The position numbers and the translations under genes were made by a program. DNA of 64,000 nucleotides from Parapedobacter sp035556095 (GTDB taxonomy: Bacteria; Bacteroidota; Bacteroidia; Sphingobacteriales; Sphingobacteriaceae). Every line of letters begins with the position of its first letter. Position 1 is the first letter of the stretch. The notes below the pieces were generated by a model that saw nothing but the letters and a program-made list of their open reading frames with translations, was not told where the DNA came from and did no database searches. The stretch spans positions 248,001 through 312,000 of the forward strand of contig NZ_DATMFT010000018.1 in assembly GCF_035556095.1 (NCBI RefSeq). Reading direction: 5' to 3'. Of this stretch, positions 1 through 9,994 are shown piece after piece.

Positions 1-1003
1 TCGGTTTCTTACAGGAGAAATAATCAAAGGTCTTATTGGAATAAACCGTCTTAAAAGTATCTACTCGCTTTAAAACAGACGCTCCTATTTCTGATGCTAT
101 TATAAATTTGAAAACTTCCTTTTTAGGAACAGGATCTAAAAAACGAACGTTTATAACGTTCATATCATGCGCCATTTTCTTTAAACGCCTTTTTTCCATG
201 CCTTGGCCAATAAGTAAAAATAAGATATTTGTGTCCTCAAGTTTCTTGCCAGCGTAAAGTAACTGCTCAAGGTGATTAGCAACTCCGTGGGCACCAACGT
301 AGATGATGACAAACTTACCTTCCAAATCATGTTCTCGGCGGAAGGTATTCCTATCAAAATCTCTCAAGATATCTTCAGAAAGCGAAAAATCGGCAGCATT
401 TGGAATCATAATCAACTTATCGGTCGGCACATTTTTTTTTTCAAGTAGTGTTTTTTGAAAAGCCGGGGTCAGCACATTAATAAGTTTTGCCTTGCGATAA
501 ATGAAAGCCTCAAACCGGTAGGCCATTTTGATAACATACGTATTCGTCAACACTCCCGTGTCAATAGCAGATTCTGGCCACAAATCTCGAATTTCAAAAA
601 TCATGGGAATCCGCTTGAACCGAGAAATTATATAACCACTTACCCCGACAAACAATGGTGGAGAGGTTACAATTACTACGTCAAATTTGCCTTTGACTTT
701 AAAGACGCCAGCCCACATCGAAGAAAACATGAAAGAAAAGTATCCCCAGAGTCTTCCGATAAAACCACTATTATAAGATTCAGACACATGTGTGCGGAGA
801 ACTGCTATTTTTCCTTGTTTCTTTTTTATAAAATACTTCCCTTTATATTCTTGTCGCTTTTCTAATCCATTTGCGTGCATCATCCCCGCAATAACCGTTA
901 CTTTGTGTCCATGATCGGTCCATATTTTTGACATCTCATTCCATCTTGACCCTCCTGGGTCGTCGTCTTCGAGAAAATATTGGTGCAGTAAAAGGATGTT
1001 CAT
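1..1003 (-). CDS. Glycosyltransferase family 4 protein, WbuB-like (3' end beyond the window)
   Basis: Reading the minus strand from the ATG at 1003 gives an open frame to the window edge, beginning MNILLLHQYFLEDDDPGGSR and covering about 334 residues. A start with HQYF, then GGSRWNEM and a GHKVTVIAG strand, is typical of WbuB-like GT4 enzymes. Further on are a DLWPES motif and an IYVGAHG strand that opens the second Rossmann domain. The enzyme would transfer a sugar to a lipid-linked oligosaccharide at the inner face of the membrane. Its start overlaps the stop of the upstream heparinase-like gene as ATGA, which implies coupled translation. The coding strand holds a run of ten A at 432-441. 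The C-terminal end is outside the window and the sugar donor cannot be read from the sequence. Confidence 0.88.
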   Translation of the reverse strand, partial: MNILLLHQYFLEDDDPGGSRWNEMSKIWTDHGHKVTVIAGMMHANGLEKRQEYKGKYFIKKKQGKIAVLRTHVSESYNSGFIGRLWGYFSFMFSSMWAGVFKVKGKFDVVIVTSPPLFVGVSGYIISRFKRIPMIFEIRDLWPESAIDTGVLTNTYVIKMAYRFEAFIYRKAKLINVLTPAFQKTLLEKKNVPTDKLIMIPNAADFSLSEDILRDFDRNTFRREHDLEGKFVIIYVGAHGVANHLEQLLYAGKKLEDTNILFLLIGQGMEKRRLKKMAHDMNVINVRFLDPVPKKEVFKFIIASEIGASVLKRVDTFKTVYSNKTFDYFSCKKP

Positions 1004-2880
1004 GGTTGATAAGTTAGCTGAGTCTCAATTTCGTCTTTAAACTGGAAAGAGGTGGCTTTCCCTTCTTCTTTAACACCATAATAATTGGAATTAAACGATA
1101 GGATAGACGCATGTGGCAACACCCTTCCTTTTTCAATAGCCCTGAATTGAATATCAAAATCATCAATGTGCCATAACTGACTTTTTTTTTCCCCTTCCAA
1201 ATGATAAAGCCTATCGAAAATTATCCACTTAAATTGTCCCTTCAGTTTAACGATTCTTCTGTAGTGTTCTGCTTTTTCATTCAAAAATCGGAAAGCCTTT
1301 ATCTGTCCTTCAAACATAAATGAATTATCATCTTCAACGACTTTAGAAAATACTTTTTGTGTCCAATAATACCAAATAAATCGACTTCCTTTTAACATTT
1401 GAGATTGGTTACCTACCATAACCGTGTTATGAGAAGCTGATCCCATAAAATAATCCAATTCCTCCTTTGTTGTATTGTATTTATATGATCCAGAGTCCCT
1501 CGCTATATTTTTTCCATCGACCCAAATATCAATGTGCAAATTATCCGCTTGTGCCGGTCTATCTTTATGTGAACCGCATCTAGCAAAGGTGAACGTTCTC
1601 TCATCCCGAATTATAACATACCCCCCAATGGAGTACTCTTTAATTCCATAAAACTTCTTTACCGGGAGGAAGTTTTTGTTGTTATCGACAAAGTTCCACC
1701 AAAGTATTTCCTCTTTATTGGACAGTTCATTAAATAAATTCTCACCTGTCAATAGCTTGTGTAGAGAATTAAGTTGGGGTCGAAAATCTCGATAATCGGA
1801 CGTTGAAAGTGGAAAAAAAAGAGCTCCATCATTAGAACCATAATTCGGCAACCAGCCGCTTTCATCCTGCAAGCATTGGTATAAAAATTCAAGTGACTTA
1901 TAAGCCCGGTCATAGACATGCTTAGAAAAAGGTAAGCTTGCCTTCTCAGTTATTGTTATCCCCAAAGTTAAGAGTTGAATAACTACTCTATGATAATTCA
2001 TAGAAAATTGTAGAAATGTGCCATCATTATATATCTGATAAGCAATTTCTTTTTCAAACCATTTTCGTCCTGAGGTTGACCATTTTTTAGTTTCTTCAAT
2101 GAAAGGAAACAAGATGTTACTAACTGCTAAAAGTAAAGTTTCGGTGATTGCATGATTGTTACGCACCGCAATTCGGGAAAAATTGATGTGATTAAAAACA
2201 TGATGCAAAGATGCAAAAATCACCTCTTGAATACGATTCCACCTCTCCTCTGTCAAAGAAGTACTGTTTCTATAATAAGAAAGAGCAAAGTACCAGTTAA
2301 AAATCCGAAGCGAAATTTCTTGGCTACAACGCCAATTTGGGCCTCTATTGATTGGGTTATGTTCAATCCATGAGTCAATTTCAGAGAAAATGAACTCACT
2401 GAGATCAACATTAAAATGATAATCATATCTGATTAATGTCAATAGATATGAGAATCGAGATTTTTCCCAAACGTATTTTATATCTCCCGTCTCCGGTGAC
2501 AAATCAGGTATTTCGCTCCAGTGGCTTTTTATACTATATCGGTAACCGTTGGTTGGATTTGTTATCCAGTCATAACTTAAGCCTAGGCATTTCCATTCTG
2601 CACTAAAAAAGAGGAGTTCTCCCCCAAGGATTCTTTTTGCTTCAGTCTTTAAAGTGGAATCTTGGGTTCTTTGGTAACATATAGTTTCTTTAGCAGGTGG
2701 CCAAAAATGAAATGCTAAGTCTCTCCATTCGTTTAACCCAATCTTAGTTATACTTGGGAAATGTGTAGGATGCCTCTTCTTCAATAATCCCATCCTCATT
2801 TCAAGTTCATGTCGGACTCGATACCAAACATATCTAGCTCCCATATTCCGACACAATTGAATTGTAAGATTCAAATTCAT
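1000..2880 (-). CDS. Heparinase II/III family protein (alginate-lyase-like)
   Basis: This protein of 626 residues has an N-terminal alpha/alpha-toroid-like half, rich in W, R and Y (for example NRGPNWRCSQEISLRIFNW), and a C-terminal heparinase II/III-like beta half. The C-terminal half shows the conserved pattern AQADNLHIDIWVDG followed by a D-SGSYKYN segment and SASHNTV. Such proteins cleave uronic-acid polymers by beta-elimination. Members inside polysaccharide biosynthesis clusters commonly lack a signal peptide, and this one does too (it begins MNLNLTIQLC). Here it lies between an oxidoreductase gene (4-base gap) and a glycosyltransferase gene (4-base overlap). A role in trimming or releasing the ManNAcA-containing polymer made by the locus is inference. 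No catalytic activity can be proved from sequence alone. Confidence 0.85.
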   Translation of the reverse strand: MNLNLTIQLCRNMGARYVWYRVRHELEMRMGLLKKRHPTHFPSITKIGLNEWRDLAFHFWPPAKETICYQRTQDSTLKTEAKRILGGELLFFSAEWKCLGLSYDWITNPTNGYRYSIKSHWSEIPDLSPETGDIKYVWEKSRFSYLLTLIRYDYHFNVDLSEFIFSEIDSWIEHNPINRGPNWRCSQEISLRIFNWYFALSYYRNSTSLTEERWNRIQEVIFASLHHVFNHINFSRIAVRNNHAITETLLLAVSNILFPFIEETKKWSTSGRKWFEKEIAYQIYNDGTFLQFSMNYHRVVIQLLTLGITITEKASLPFSKHVYDRAYKSLEFLYQCLQDESGWLPNYGSNDGALFFPLSTSDYRDFRPQLNSLHKLLTGENLFNELSNKEEILWWNFVDNNKNFLPVKKFYGIKEYSIGGYVIIRDERTFTFARCGSHKDRPAQADNLHIDIWVDGKNIARDSGSYKYNTTKEELDYFMGSASHNTVMVGNQSQMLKGSRFIWYYWTQKVFSKVVEDDNSFMFEGQIKAFRFLNEKAEHYRRIVKLKGQFKWIIFDRLYHLEGEKKSQLWHIDDFDIQFRAIEKGRVLPHASILSFNSNYYGVKEEGKATSFQFKDEIETQLTYQP

Positions 2881-2884
2881 CAGT

Positions 2885-4999
2885 CTAGTCTATATCAACC
2901 CATCTTTGGGTCTTTAAACTTTCAATAGCTGCAAAAGAAGCTTTGGTTGTATTGACAATCTCACTAAAAGGAATGAGCTCACTTCCTCCGGTTTCGATCA
3001 GCTTAATTAATGTCTGAAATTGAGTCTTATGTCCTTTATCCAGAGTCGTTTTCAACTTCGAAAACCCATTTATGCCGAATCCTTCTGTCTTCCTAAAATT
3101 GTCCAGTATAAGAGTGCGTTCTTGTGAAAAGACTTCAATTCTCTCTTTTGCATAAGATTTAGAACCATTTGCAAAGTAGTTGATAACCCCGGTAGAGCCA
3201 TTTTCATAGCGAAGTAAAATAGAAGCGTTATCAGTGGATTGGTCAGGGTTAACACCCATTGCATTCATACATACTGATTTGACAACACTCCCGGTGAAAT
3301 AAGAAATTAAATCTATATAGTGGCAAGCCTCTCCGACGATTCTCCCGCCGCCTATCTTTGGGTCATGAACCCATACATTTGCTGGAATAAACCCTGCATT
3401 CATTGTTGCAACAACGTTCATCGGCGCATTACCGAGTAATCTTTTGATCTTTACAGAATGAGGTGAGAAACGGCGATTAAAGCCAACTGATACAGTTTTA
3501 CCAGACGCTTGTTGCGCAGTGATAACCGTATTAAGCTCTTCATGATTAAGCGCCAATGGTTTTTCTACGAAAACATGCTTCCCTGCACTTAATGCTTCAA
3601 TAACCATTGACGCGTGTTGATTATGGCGAGTGGTAATCAACACGATATCTACCTGATCGTCTTCAAATATCACGCGATAGTCGGTTGTCGAATGCGAAAA
3701 GCCATATTTCTGCGCAAGTGCCGTACCGGAAACTCCGCTCTGGCTAGCGATATACTTGAGTTGAACACCGCTACCTTTCAATGCCGGTAACATCGTCATT
3801 TTAGTGAAATTTCCTGCACCAATAATGCCAATGACGCCCTTTGAAGCAGAGAAAGAAGGAGTGCGAATTTCTACAGTATGGACAGGTTTTGTTGGGGTGT
3901 CTTTATACGTCAAAATTGAAGCAATCGATCTACTCGAACTAATATCACCGTAAATACTGAGATAATTCTCCAATGGAATCAACTCGGTTATTAACTCCTT
4001 GACACTTAACTTTCCCGAACCAATTGCTTGAAGTACAGCCTCAAAATTTCTTTTCTCCGTCCAACGCACAAAAGGTAATGGATAATCAACTCCTTGCTGC
4101 TCATAACTATCATCATATCGGCCCGGCCCATAGGAACAAGAAACTTGAAAAGTTAATTCCTTCTCATAAAATTCAGCTCTACTCAATTGCAATCCAACCA
4201 CTCCGACAAGTATAATGCGTCCTCGCTTTCTCGACATACGAGCTGCTTGAGATACGATTTCATTATTTTTTGCTGAAGCGGTGATGATTACGCCATCACT
4301 CCCAATGCCATTTGTTTGCTCTTCTACAAATTTGACGACATCACCACTTTTTGGATTAAAAGTAATTACTCCCCATTGTTTAGCAATTGCTAATTTATGT
4401 TCGTCGATATCCACACCAATCACTTGGCAGCCATGCGCAACAAGTAGTTGAGCTGTAATTAGTCCAATCAGGCCTAAACCTACAACTACCACAGTCTCAC
4501 CTAATGTTGGTTTTAATAGGCGAATGCCTTGAAGCCCGATAGAGCCTACAACTGTAAACGTGGCCTCTTCATCCGTTACTTGTTTTGGAACTAGCGTCAC
4601 CAGATTTTTCGGCACACAAACAAATTCAGCATGTTGTCCATTTGATGCAACCCGGTCGCCGACTTTGAACTCACTAACGCCGTCACCAACAGCTATGACC
4701 TTGCCAACATTGCAATAACCTAGTGGAAGAGGTTCCCCCAGCTTATTAAATACGGCCTCTAAGGTAGGCAATAAACCATCTGTTTTAATCTTATCTAATA
4801 CTTGCTTAACCTTATCCGGCTGTTGTCTGGCTTTCTGAATTAGGTTTGATTTTCCAAACTCTACGAGCATTCGCTCTGTCCCCAATGACACTAAGCTTCT
4901 AGTCGTTTGGATAAGCACCGCCCCCTTACGGGCTTGGGGGGCTGGCACTTCTTCTAATATAGTTTCTCCGGTTTTAAAAGATTGTATTATTTGTTTCAT
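2885..4999 (-). CDS. Two-domain oxidoreductase: zinc-type alcohol dehydrogenase fused to Gfo/Idh/MocA domain
   Basis: The chosen start is the ATG at 4999 (MKQIIQSFKTGE), which gives about 704 residues. An upstream ATG at 5125 would add 42 residues that look like reading through the racemase gene. Residues 1 to about 350 are an MDR-type dehydrogenase with a Rossmann motif VVVVGLGLIGL. The second half begins GVIGIIGAGNFT, a new NAD(P)-binding fold, and contains FVEKPLALNHEEL, the EKP motif of the Gfo/Idh/MocA family. This fusion is well known next to heparinase-like genes in bacterial polysaccharide loci, where it is thought to act on a sugar or sugar nucleotide; its reaction is not established. 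The start overlaps the end of the racemase gene by 26 bases, and the next gene starts 4 bases after the stop. Confidence 0.88.
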   Translation of the reverse strand: MKQIIQSFKTGETILEEVPAPQARKGAVLIQTTRSLVSLGTERMLVEFGKSNLIQKARQQPDKVKQVLDKIKTDGLLPTLEAVFNKLGEPLPLGYCNVGKVIAVGDGVSEFKVGDRVASNGQHAEFVCVPKNLVTLVPKQVTDEEATFTVVGSIGLQGIRLLKPTLGETVVVVGLGLIGLITAQLLVAHGCQVIGVDIDEHKLAIAKQWGVITFNPKSGDVVKFVEEQTNGIGSDGVIITASAKNNEIVSQAARMSRKRGRIILVGVVGLQLSRAEFYEKELTFQVSCSYGPGRYDDSYEQQGVDYPLPFVRWTEKRNFEAVLQAIGSGKLSVKELITELIPLENYLSIYGDISSSRSIASILTYKDTPTKPVHTVEIRTPSFSASKGVIGIIGAGNFTKMTMLPALKGSGVQLKYIASQSGVSGTALAQKYGFSHSTTDYRVIFEDDQVDIVLITTRHNQHASMVIEALSAGKHVFVEKPLALNHEELNTVITAQQASGKTVSVGFNRRFSPHSVKIKRLLGNAPMNVVATMNAGFIPANVWVHDPKIGGGRIVGEACHYIDLISYFTGSVVKSVCMNAMGVNPDQSTDNASILLRYENGSTGVINYFANGSKSYAKERIEVFSQERTLILDNFRKTEGFGINGFSKLKTTLDKGHKTQFQTLIKLIETGGSELIPFSEIVNTTKASFAAIESLKTQRWVDID

Positions 5000-6131
5000 G
5001 TTGTTTCTCATCATTATAAACTCTCTCAACCCTGTCTCCAATTGAGCATAAAATTTCATAGGGATGGGTACCCTTAATTTTTGCCCATTGTTCAACAGTA
5101 ATTTGATTACCGTCTTCGCTTCCAATACAAGTAACCTCTTCTCCTATACTCAATTCGGATTCTTCAAAACCATTTAAGGATACTGTCGTGTAGTCCATAG
5201 AAACCCTACCAATAATAGGGCATTTCTTTTTTTTGATTATTACGTACCCGGTATTTGACATACATAAGGGAAAGCCATCAGCATATCCAATTGAAATTAT
5301 CCCAATCAAGGTATCTTTCACTAATGTGAATGTACGTCCATAACCAACGGAAGTACCCTTTAAAACTCGCTTAAAGCTTATTAAACGAGTTTTGAACTTA
5401 ATTATTGGTTCAACATTTATAACTTTCTCGCTTTCTGCATCTACAAAACCTAATAGATTAATCCCCGTCCTAACATAATTAAACGGATATACATTAGTAA
5501 GACCCCGATAATTATTGTTTGCATCGCTATTTGCGATGTGAATTTTAGGGAAGTTAATCCCCCCCTCCTTTAAAACTTTAACGACATGATTGAACGCGGT
5601 TACTTGTTTTAAAGTACTTTCATCATTTTTCTTATAGGCCATTGAAAAATGAGAATATAAGCCGGTGAAATTAATATTTGGCAGACTAATCAAACCCCTA
5701 ATTTCATCAACCGCCCTGTCTAATATTATTCCCAGCCGTCCCATTCCTGAATCAATTTTTATATGACACTCTGCGACCATGTTCTGACTTATGGCTTTTT
5801 CACTAATCCTGTACGCGGTTGGGGAGTCAACTATTCCCAACACTATATTTCGAGAAATTGATTTTTCTATTTCATAATCAAGAACGCCTCCTAGTATTTG
5901 AACAGGAACGCCAATTTCTAATAATTCCTCGGCTTCAGCATAATTTGCGACACAAAATCCGCTGACCCCTTCATCTGCTAATACACGAGCTATCCTTGGC
6001 GCACCTAATCCATAAGCATTTGCTTTTAAGACACATAAAACATTTGCTGGATAAACATGTTGTTTAATCTCACGGTAATTCAATCTTAGTTGATTTAAAT
6101 CAATTTCCAACCATACTCGATTTTTGTTCAT
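4974..6131 (-). CDS. Alanine racemase-like PLP enzyme
   Basis: At 385 residues this matches the usual length of alanine racemase. The PLP-binding lysine is K36 in VLKANAYGLG. The substrate-contact segment IDSGMGRLG follows at 126-134. The second catalytic base is Y264 in SVGYGRTF, and GRVSMDY and YEILCSIGDRV near the C-terminus are typical family motifs. All key residues are present, so the enzyme should interconvert L- and D-alanine or a similar amino acid in the cytoplasm. Its position inside a polysaccharide operon, next to a CapK-like ligase, suggests it serves polymer decoration rather than peptidoglycan; that is inference. A run of seven C lies near 5559-5565. It could instead be the cell's ordinary alr gene; I leave the symbol empty for that reason. 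Confidence 0.88.
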   Translation of the reverse strand: MNKNRVWLEIDLNQLRLNYREIKQHVYPANVLCVLKANAYGLGAPRIARVLADEGVSGFCVANYAEAEELLEIGVPVQILGGVLDYEIEKSISRNIVLGIVDSPTAYRISEKAISQNMVAECHIKIDSGMGRLGIILDRAVDEIRGLISLPNINFTGLYSHFSMAYKKNDESTLKQVTAFNHVVKVLKEGGINFPKIHIANSDANNNYRGLTNVYPFNYVRTGINLLGFVDAESEKVINVEPIIKFKTRLISFKRVLKGTSVGYGRTFTLVKDTLIGIISIGYADGFPLCMSNTGYVIIKKKKCPIIGRVSMDYTTVSLNGFEESELSIGEEVTCIGSEDGNQITVEQWAKIKGTHPYEILCSIGDRVERVYNDEKQHETNNTIF

Positions 6132-6223
6132 GACAAGAGTACCTCTTGATAATATGTCGTTTTATACAATCTAACTGGCAGACCTAATGTGAGCCGTAAA
6201 ATACTGACTCTATCGGCACCCGC

Positions 6224-7612
6224 TTAATTTCCACCCATTGAAATTTCCTTGTAGTTTTCGAAATCAGAAACTACATACCGCAATTTACCTCGTTGTGTTC
6301 TTTCAATCTTCTCAACTTTGATAAAATTAAAAATGATATCGTCGCCTAGACGTTCTCTTAGCTTCTCTCTCACCCCCTCTAAATCTTTTGAGATATGCTC
6401 GTAGCTGCTATTTGACACATATCGAATATCCAATGAATAATCTTTCTTTTGATGAATTTGAGCTTCAATAATCGAATCTGTTTCGGTAAACAATGCAGAC
6501 AACGACCCAACTTTTCCACCAGATTTTAGTAATACATATTCTCCATTTCTACCATCAACGTGTAGCACCTTCCGATATCCCGTTTTACTACAGCAAGTGT
6601 CTATTGTCGCAATATCATTCGTGTCATACCTCAATAACGGCATAGAGAGGTTGGCCAAGTTCGTTCCTACAATTCTATAAGTACCATTGCTCTCCACAAA
6701 CTCTACCACAGAAAAGTCCTCATCCACAATCAATTCATGGTTGGAATTTTCCGAAAAATTAGCTACGCATTCTGCTAACCCATAATGGCTATAAGGTCGG
6801 ACGCCGAACGCTTTATACATCATATTCCGTTGAAAATCGTAAATGTTCTCTCCTCCTACCGTTACATATTTTATATGTCCGTCAAGACTCAGATTATTAG
6901 CAATCAAGCTCGCTGCAAACGCCGTTACTATGGAAGGATATCCATGTATCCAAGTTAACTTTCGTTTCTTAATTTCGTTAAAGTATTCGATCGCGTTCTT
7001 TTCGTTAATATGAAATGCACTGAACTTTACTTGCCGTAATGGAGATGAAACCCTCCAAAATGGCGAGTCAGTCTGTTCAATTGGGACAATCGTCCTAGAT
7101 CCAAAATCGGCACACCACATATCAAGAGGAATACCTATGCAAATCCTATACTTCCACCATAGGGCAAATTGCTCTTGGAGCTGGTCAATGGTGTAATACA
7201 ACACGAGTGAACTACCCGTAGAGCCACTTGTTTGAATTTTAACAAGACGGTCAATTTTATATTTCGATGAGATAAATTCGCTCGGATTCTGTCTTACTTC
7301 TTCCTTTGTTAAGATCGGCAAAATCTTGAGGTCCTCAGCGGTCTTAATATCTGACGGTATAATCCCAGTTTTTTTAAAAACTCTATTGTAGTATGGTACT
7401 GTCTCAACGCAATGATTTACCATTCTTTGCAATCTTAGACTCTGATATTCTATTAGTCGCTCAAATGGCCATTTATTTCTTTCTAAGTACTCGGTCAAAA
7501 AAGTTGGAAATCCTCCACCCATCCTAGACTTCGCTAACTTAAAACCTTCGTAACTACAAGCTAAATTTTGTAGAAAGATCGGAAGTCGCTTGTATATTTC
7601 TAGTTTATTCAT
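6224..7612 (-). CDS. CapK/PaaK-like AMP-forming ligase of a polysaccharide locus
   Basis: This 462-residue protein belongs to the phenylacetate-CoA ligase superfamily, in the CapK-like branch found in capsule and O-antigen loci. The nucleotide-binding signature TSGSTGS lies at residues 128-134. A segment VTVGGENI follows in the middle, YSHYGLAECV is the adenylate-forming A5-type motif, and LLRYDTNDIA matches the hinge region. The C-terminal part ends TQRGKLRYVV, where the lysine corresponds to the region of the catalytic A10 lysine. The enzyme probably activates a carboxylic acid as an adenylate. The acid is unknown. Its neighbours, an alanine racemase and WecB/WecC, raise the possibility of an aminoacyl or amide decoration on a uronic acid. 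It lacks any signal peptide and should be cytoplasmic. Confidence 0.82.
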   Translation of the reverse strand: MNKLEIYKRLPIFLQNLACSYEGFKLAKSRMGGGFPTFLTEYLERNKWPFERLIEYQSLRLQRMVNHCVETVPYYNRVFKKTGIIPSDIKTAEDLKILPILTKEEVRQNPSEFISSKYKIDRLVKIQTSGSTGSSLVLYYTIDQLQEQFALWWKYRICIGIPLDMWCADFGSRTIVPIEQTDSPFWRVSSPLRQVKFSAFHINEKNAIEYFNEIKKRKLTWIHGYPSIVTAFAASLIANNLSLDGHIKYVTVGGENIYDFQRNMMYKAFGVRPYSHYGLAECVANFSENSNHELIVDEDFSVVEFVESNGTYRIVGTNLANLSMPLLRYDTNDIATIDTCCSKTGYRKVLHVDGRNGEYVLLKSGGKVGSLSALFTETDSIIEAQIHQKKDYSLDIRYVSNSSYEHISKDLEGVREKLRERLGDDIIFNFIKVEKIERTQRGKLRYVVSDFENYKEISMGGN

Positions 7613-7645
7613 ATTCGTTATTAAGATGAAATTTGTTTCCCACGG

Positions 7646-9994
7646 TTATTCGTACTTGCTAATTTCTACGTTGTCCACAAAAACGGCTGTGTGGGCAAAT
7701 CCTTTCAAATCGATTTGAAATCTTATTAATGACGGATTCGATTGATTTTCTGAGCTTTCAATATCAAACTCAACAGCTATATCCGTCCATTCACCAGGTA
7801 TAAATGGAACTGTATGTTCTTGTGACATGTAACGGTTTTTAACTGTTTTCTTCTGATTATCGAGTATTTTCATCAAAACGTTAAACTCCCCCGACGTATT
7901 GTCATCAGGAACTAATATACTTAACTTTGCAATATATTTTCCCTTTTGATATGCTAAGTCTTGGTAGATACTACCTAGATTAATATTGCTACCAACTAAT
8001 GAAGATGTTCCAGACCTAACTTTATCCGTTGAGATAGAAAAATTACCTTTATCAGTCTTACCTAACCAAGAGCCCCAACCAGCTTTTCCTTCTTCAAAAG
8101 AACCGTTCTTCGCCAATCTATCACTAACCCTACTCATTACAGTGAGTGATTTTTCTTTGTCTATTTTATTCTCCTTGAGGAATGTCTGAGACCCTAGCTT
8201 GGAGGTTTGAGGATTGAAATATCTTCTAATGTAACCGACAGCAAGTTCAAGCAAGCTATCGCTTTCAAGGGAATCAAGAACGTTTTCAAATTTACTTCCA
8301 TCAGCGAATTTTTCAAAGGATGATTCTTGGGTTCTTCCACTATTTATGACAATTACCTTCTTGTTGTTTTTATAATAGAGAATGGCACTTCTGTATAACT
8401 TCCATGCTTTTAAAAGATCATTAACACGTGCCTTATGTGTATCGGTTGCAGCTAAGTCTTGCATTTGTTGCATTAATTGATCGCACTTAATAATATCCTG
8501 TTCCGTAACTGCACTTAAATATTTATCGTTATTAAATGCTAAATACTGACCATTGTCTGTCCACCAAGAAGTTTTAGGAGCTTCGACTGTCCAAAAATTT
8601 TCCCAAATCTCATAATAATCTTTAAGCTTTGGTGCCGCTTTGTCCCCAACTGCGGCTACGTACCATTCGTTTAATAAAGAATCTACATCTTGGTATGGAT
8701 TCCATAATAGTTTCGCCAATAACCAAGCTTTTGGTCCCTCCCCCCAATTTGGATATAGTTCAGAAACATAGTATTGCACATTATTCTCTACTCCAAGTAT
8801 TAGATAATCTTTCATATGATGAAACCATACACGAGGCAACAAATAGCTGAATCCATAGACGTAATCATACCAACCGACCCGATTAGCGGCGTTATCCCAT
8901 CTTTGGGTATTTATGAGTCCTTGCTTTTTAAGCTCAGGTTTTACCCATTTTAGGAGTTCATAAGTAATGAAGGGGACCACATTTTTATCAATCTCAAAAC
9001 TTGGTGGCTCAGCTAAATTATTGTAAGCCAGAAGTCCGAATTTTTTATCAGGATACTTAGCATTTACTTTCCTTACAACTGAATTGACCCATGAAAAATA
9101 CTCATCGGAAACATCCTGATCACCTAAATAGTTTGTTTTTCCACTTCTTCTACTCGCAGACGCTTTCGACTGGTCGAAATTCTTAGAGTCATTAATAGCT
9201 AAAGAAGCTGATGTAAGTTGTGGATTCTTATCAAAGGAGCGAATTATTTTTTCGGCCGCCGCATCATCAATTCCTTTAGCAGAAAAATTGGGTTGCCAAG
9301 TTTGGTCATTTTTATCTTTAGGGATATATCGTTTCCCTCCGATTAGTGGATAAAATTCCGGATTTGATTTCCCAAATTCATCAACAGGAAAAATGCGGAA
9401 AAGATTGTGATTAAATTCAATGCGGTTTCGTAAACGATTGTGACGGCCCCATACTCCCTGACTATTGGTTTCAAGAACATTAATTGGGGCAAGTCTCCTA
9501 GATAAATAATGCGGATTCGATTCTATTGTTGTTTTGGGTACGATAATAGTGGCTGATTTTGGTATCTCCGTCCATTTATCTCCCGGCATAAGCCATTTAA
9601 TACCTAAAAACCTGTCAAGAAAATCATACACGCCAAACTCCGTTCCCCAGTCACTTCCCCCGACTATTACGAAATCATCATCCCCTAAACCTGACAGAAT
9701 AAACCCGTCTTCATCCAAAGTGCCACTATCTAAATTTGATCCCGGCGCCACCCCTATAAACAATGCTGGCAAATTCGATTTCTGGCTTCTAATTTCTAAT
9801 TTGACTCCAGTACTTTCCTCTACCATCCTTTGAAAAAACTTTGCAGCATCTTTGACTTGGTCGCTGGCGTCCGTTTCTACGACAATATCTACGTAAGCTC
9901 TATTATTAGATACAATTACAATGTCATTGTTATCCCCGAAGCAAGAAGATAAAAATGATATAAAGAACAAGCCAATTAATATTTGACGTTTCAT
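7646..9994 (-). CDS. DUF4838 lipoprotein with C-terminal carbohydrate-binding-like domain
   Basis: The 782-residue product begins MKRQILIGLFFISFLSSCFG, a lipoprotein signal with the lipobox cysteine at residue 18, so it should be membrane-anchored. After it comes a domain of about 120 residues resembling the N-terminal domain of GH20 and GH67 enzymes (DAAKFFQRMVEESTG, LPALFIGV). A large DUF4838 domain follows, containing ESNPHYLSRRL, GRHNRLR and a conserved stretch YVSELYPNWGEGPKAWLLAK. The last 150 residues open NGSFEEGKAGWGSW, the usual start of a CBM4/9-type carbohydrate-binding fold. DUF4838 proteins are glycoside-hydrolase-like but their substrate is generally not known. Finding one inside a polymer synthesis operon, rather than a utilisation locus, suggests it acts on the exported chain. 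Confidence 0.85.
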   Translation of the reverse strand: MKRQILIGLFFISFLSSCFGDNNDIVIVSNNRAYVDIVVETDASDQVKDAAKFFQRMVEESTGVKLEIRSQKSNLPALFIGVAPGSNLDSGTLDEDGFILSGLGDDDFVIVGGSDWGTEFGVYDFLDRFLGIKWLMPGDKWTEIPKSATIIVPKTTIESNPHYLSRRLAPINVLETNSQGVWGRHNRLRNRIEFNHNLFRIFPVDEFGKSNPEFYPLIGGKRYIPKDKNDQTWQPNFSAKGIDDAAAEKIIRSFDKNPQLTSASLAINDSKNFDQSKASASRRSGKTNYLGDQDVSDEYFSWVNSVVRKVNAKYPDKKFGLLAYNNLAEPPSFEIDKNVVPFITYELLKWVKPELKKQGLINTQRWDNAANRVGWYDYVYGFSYLLPRVWFHHMKDYLILGVENNVQYYVSELYPNWGEGPKAWLLAKLLWNPYQDVDSLLNEWYVAAVGDKAAPKLKDYYEIWENFWTVEAPKTSWWTDNGQYLAFNNDKYLSAVTEQDIIKCDQLMQQMQDLAATDTHKARVNDLLKAWKLYRSAILYYKNNKKVIVINSGRTQESSFEKFADGSKFENVLDSLESDSLLELAVGYIRRYFNPQTSKLGSQTFLKENKIDKEKSLTVMSRVSDRLAKNGSFEEGKAGWGSWLGKTDKGNFSISTDKVRSGTSSLVGSNINLGSIYQDLAYQKGKYIAKLSILVPDDNTSGEFNVLMKILDNQKKTVKNRYMSQEHTVPFIPGEWTDIAVEFDIESSENQSNPSLIRFQIDLKGFAHTAVFVDNVEISKYE

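Noticed and set aside
455..865. Plus-strand frame of 136 codons near the left edge
   Set aside because: The minus strand here encodes a continuous WbuB-like glycosyltransferase, so this is a shadow.
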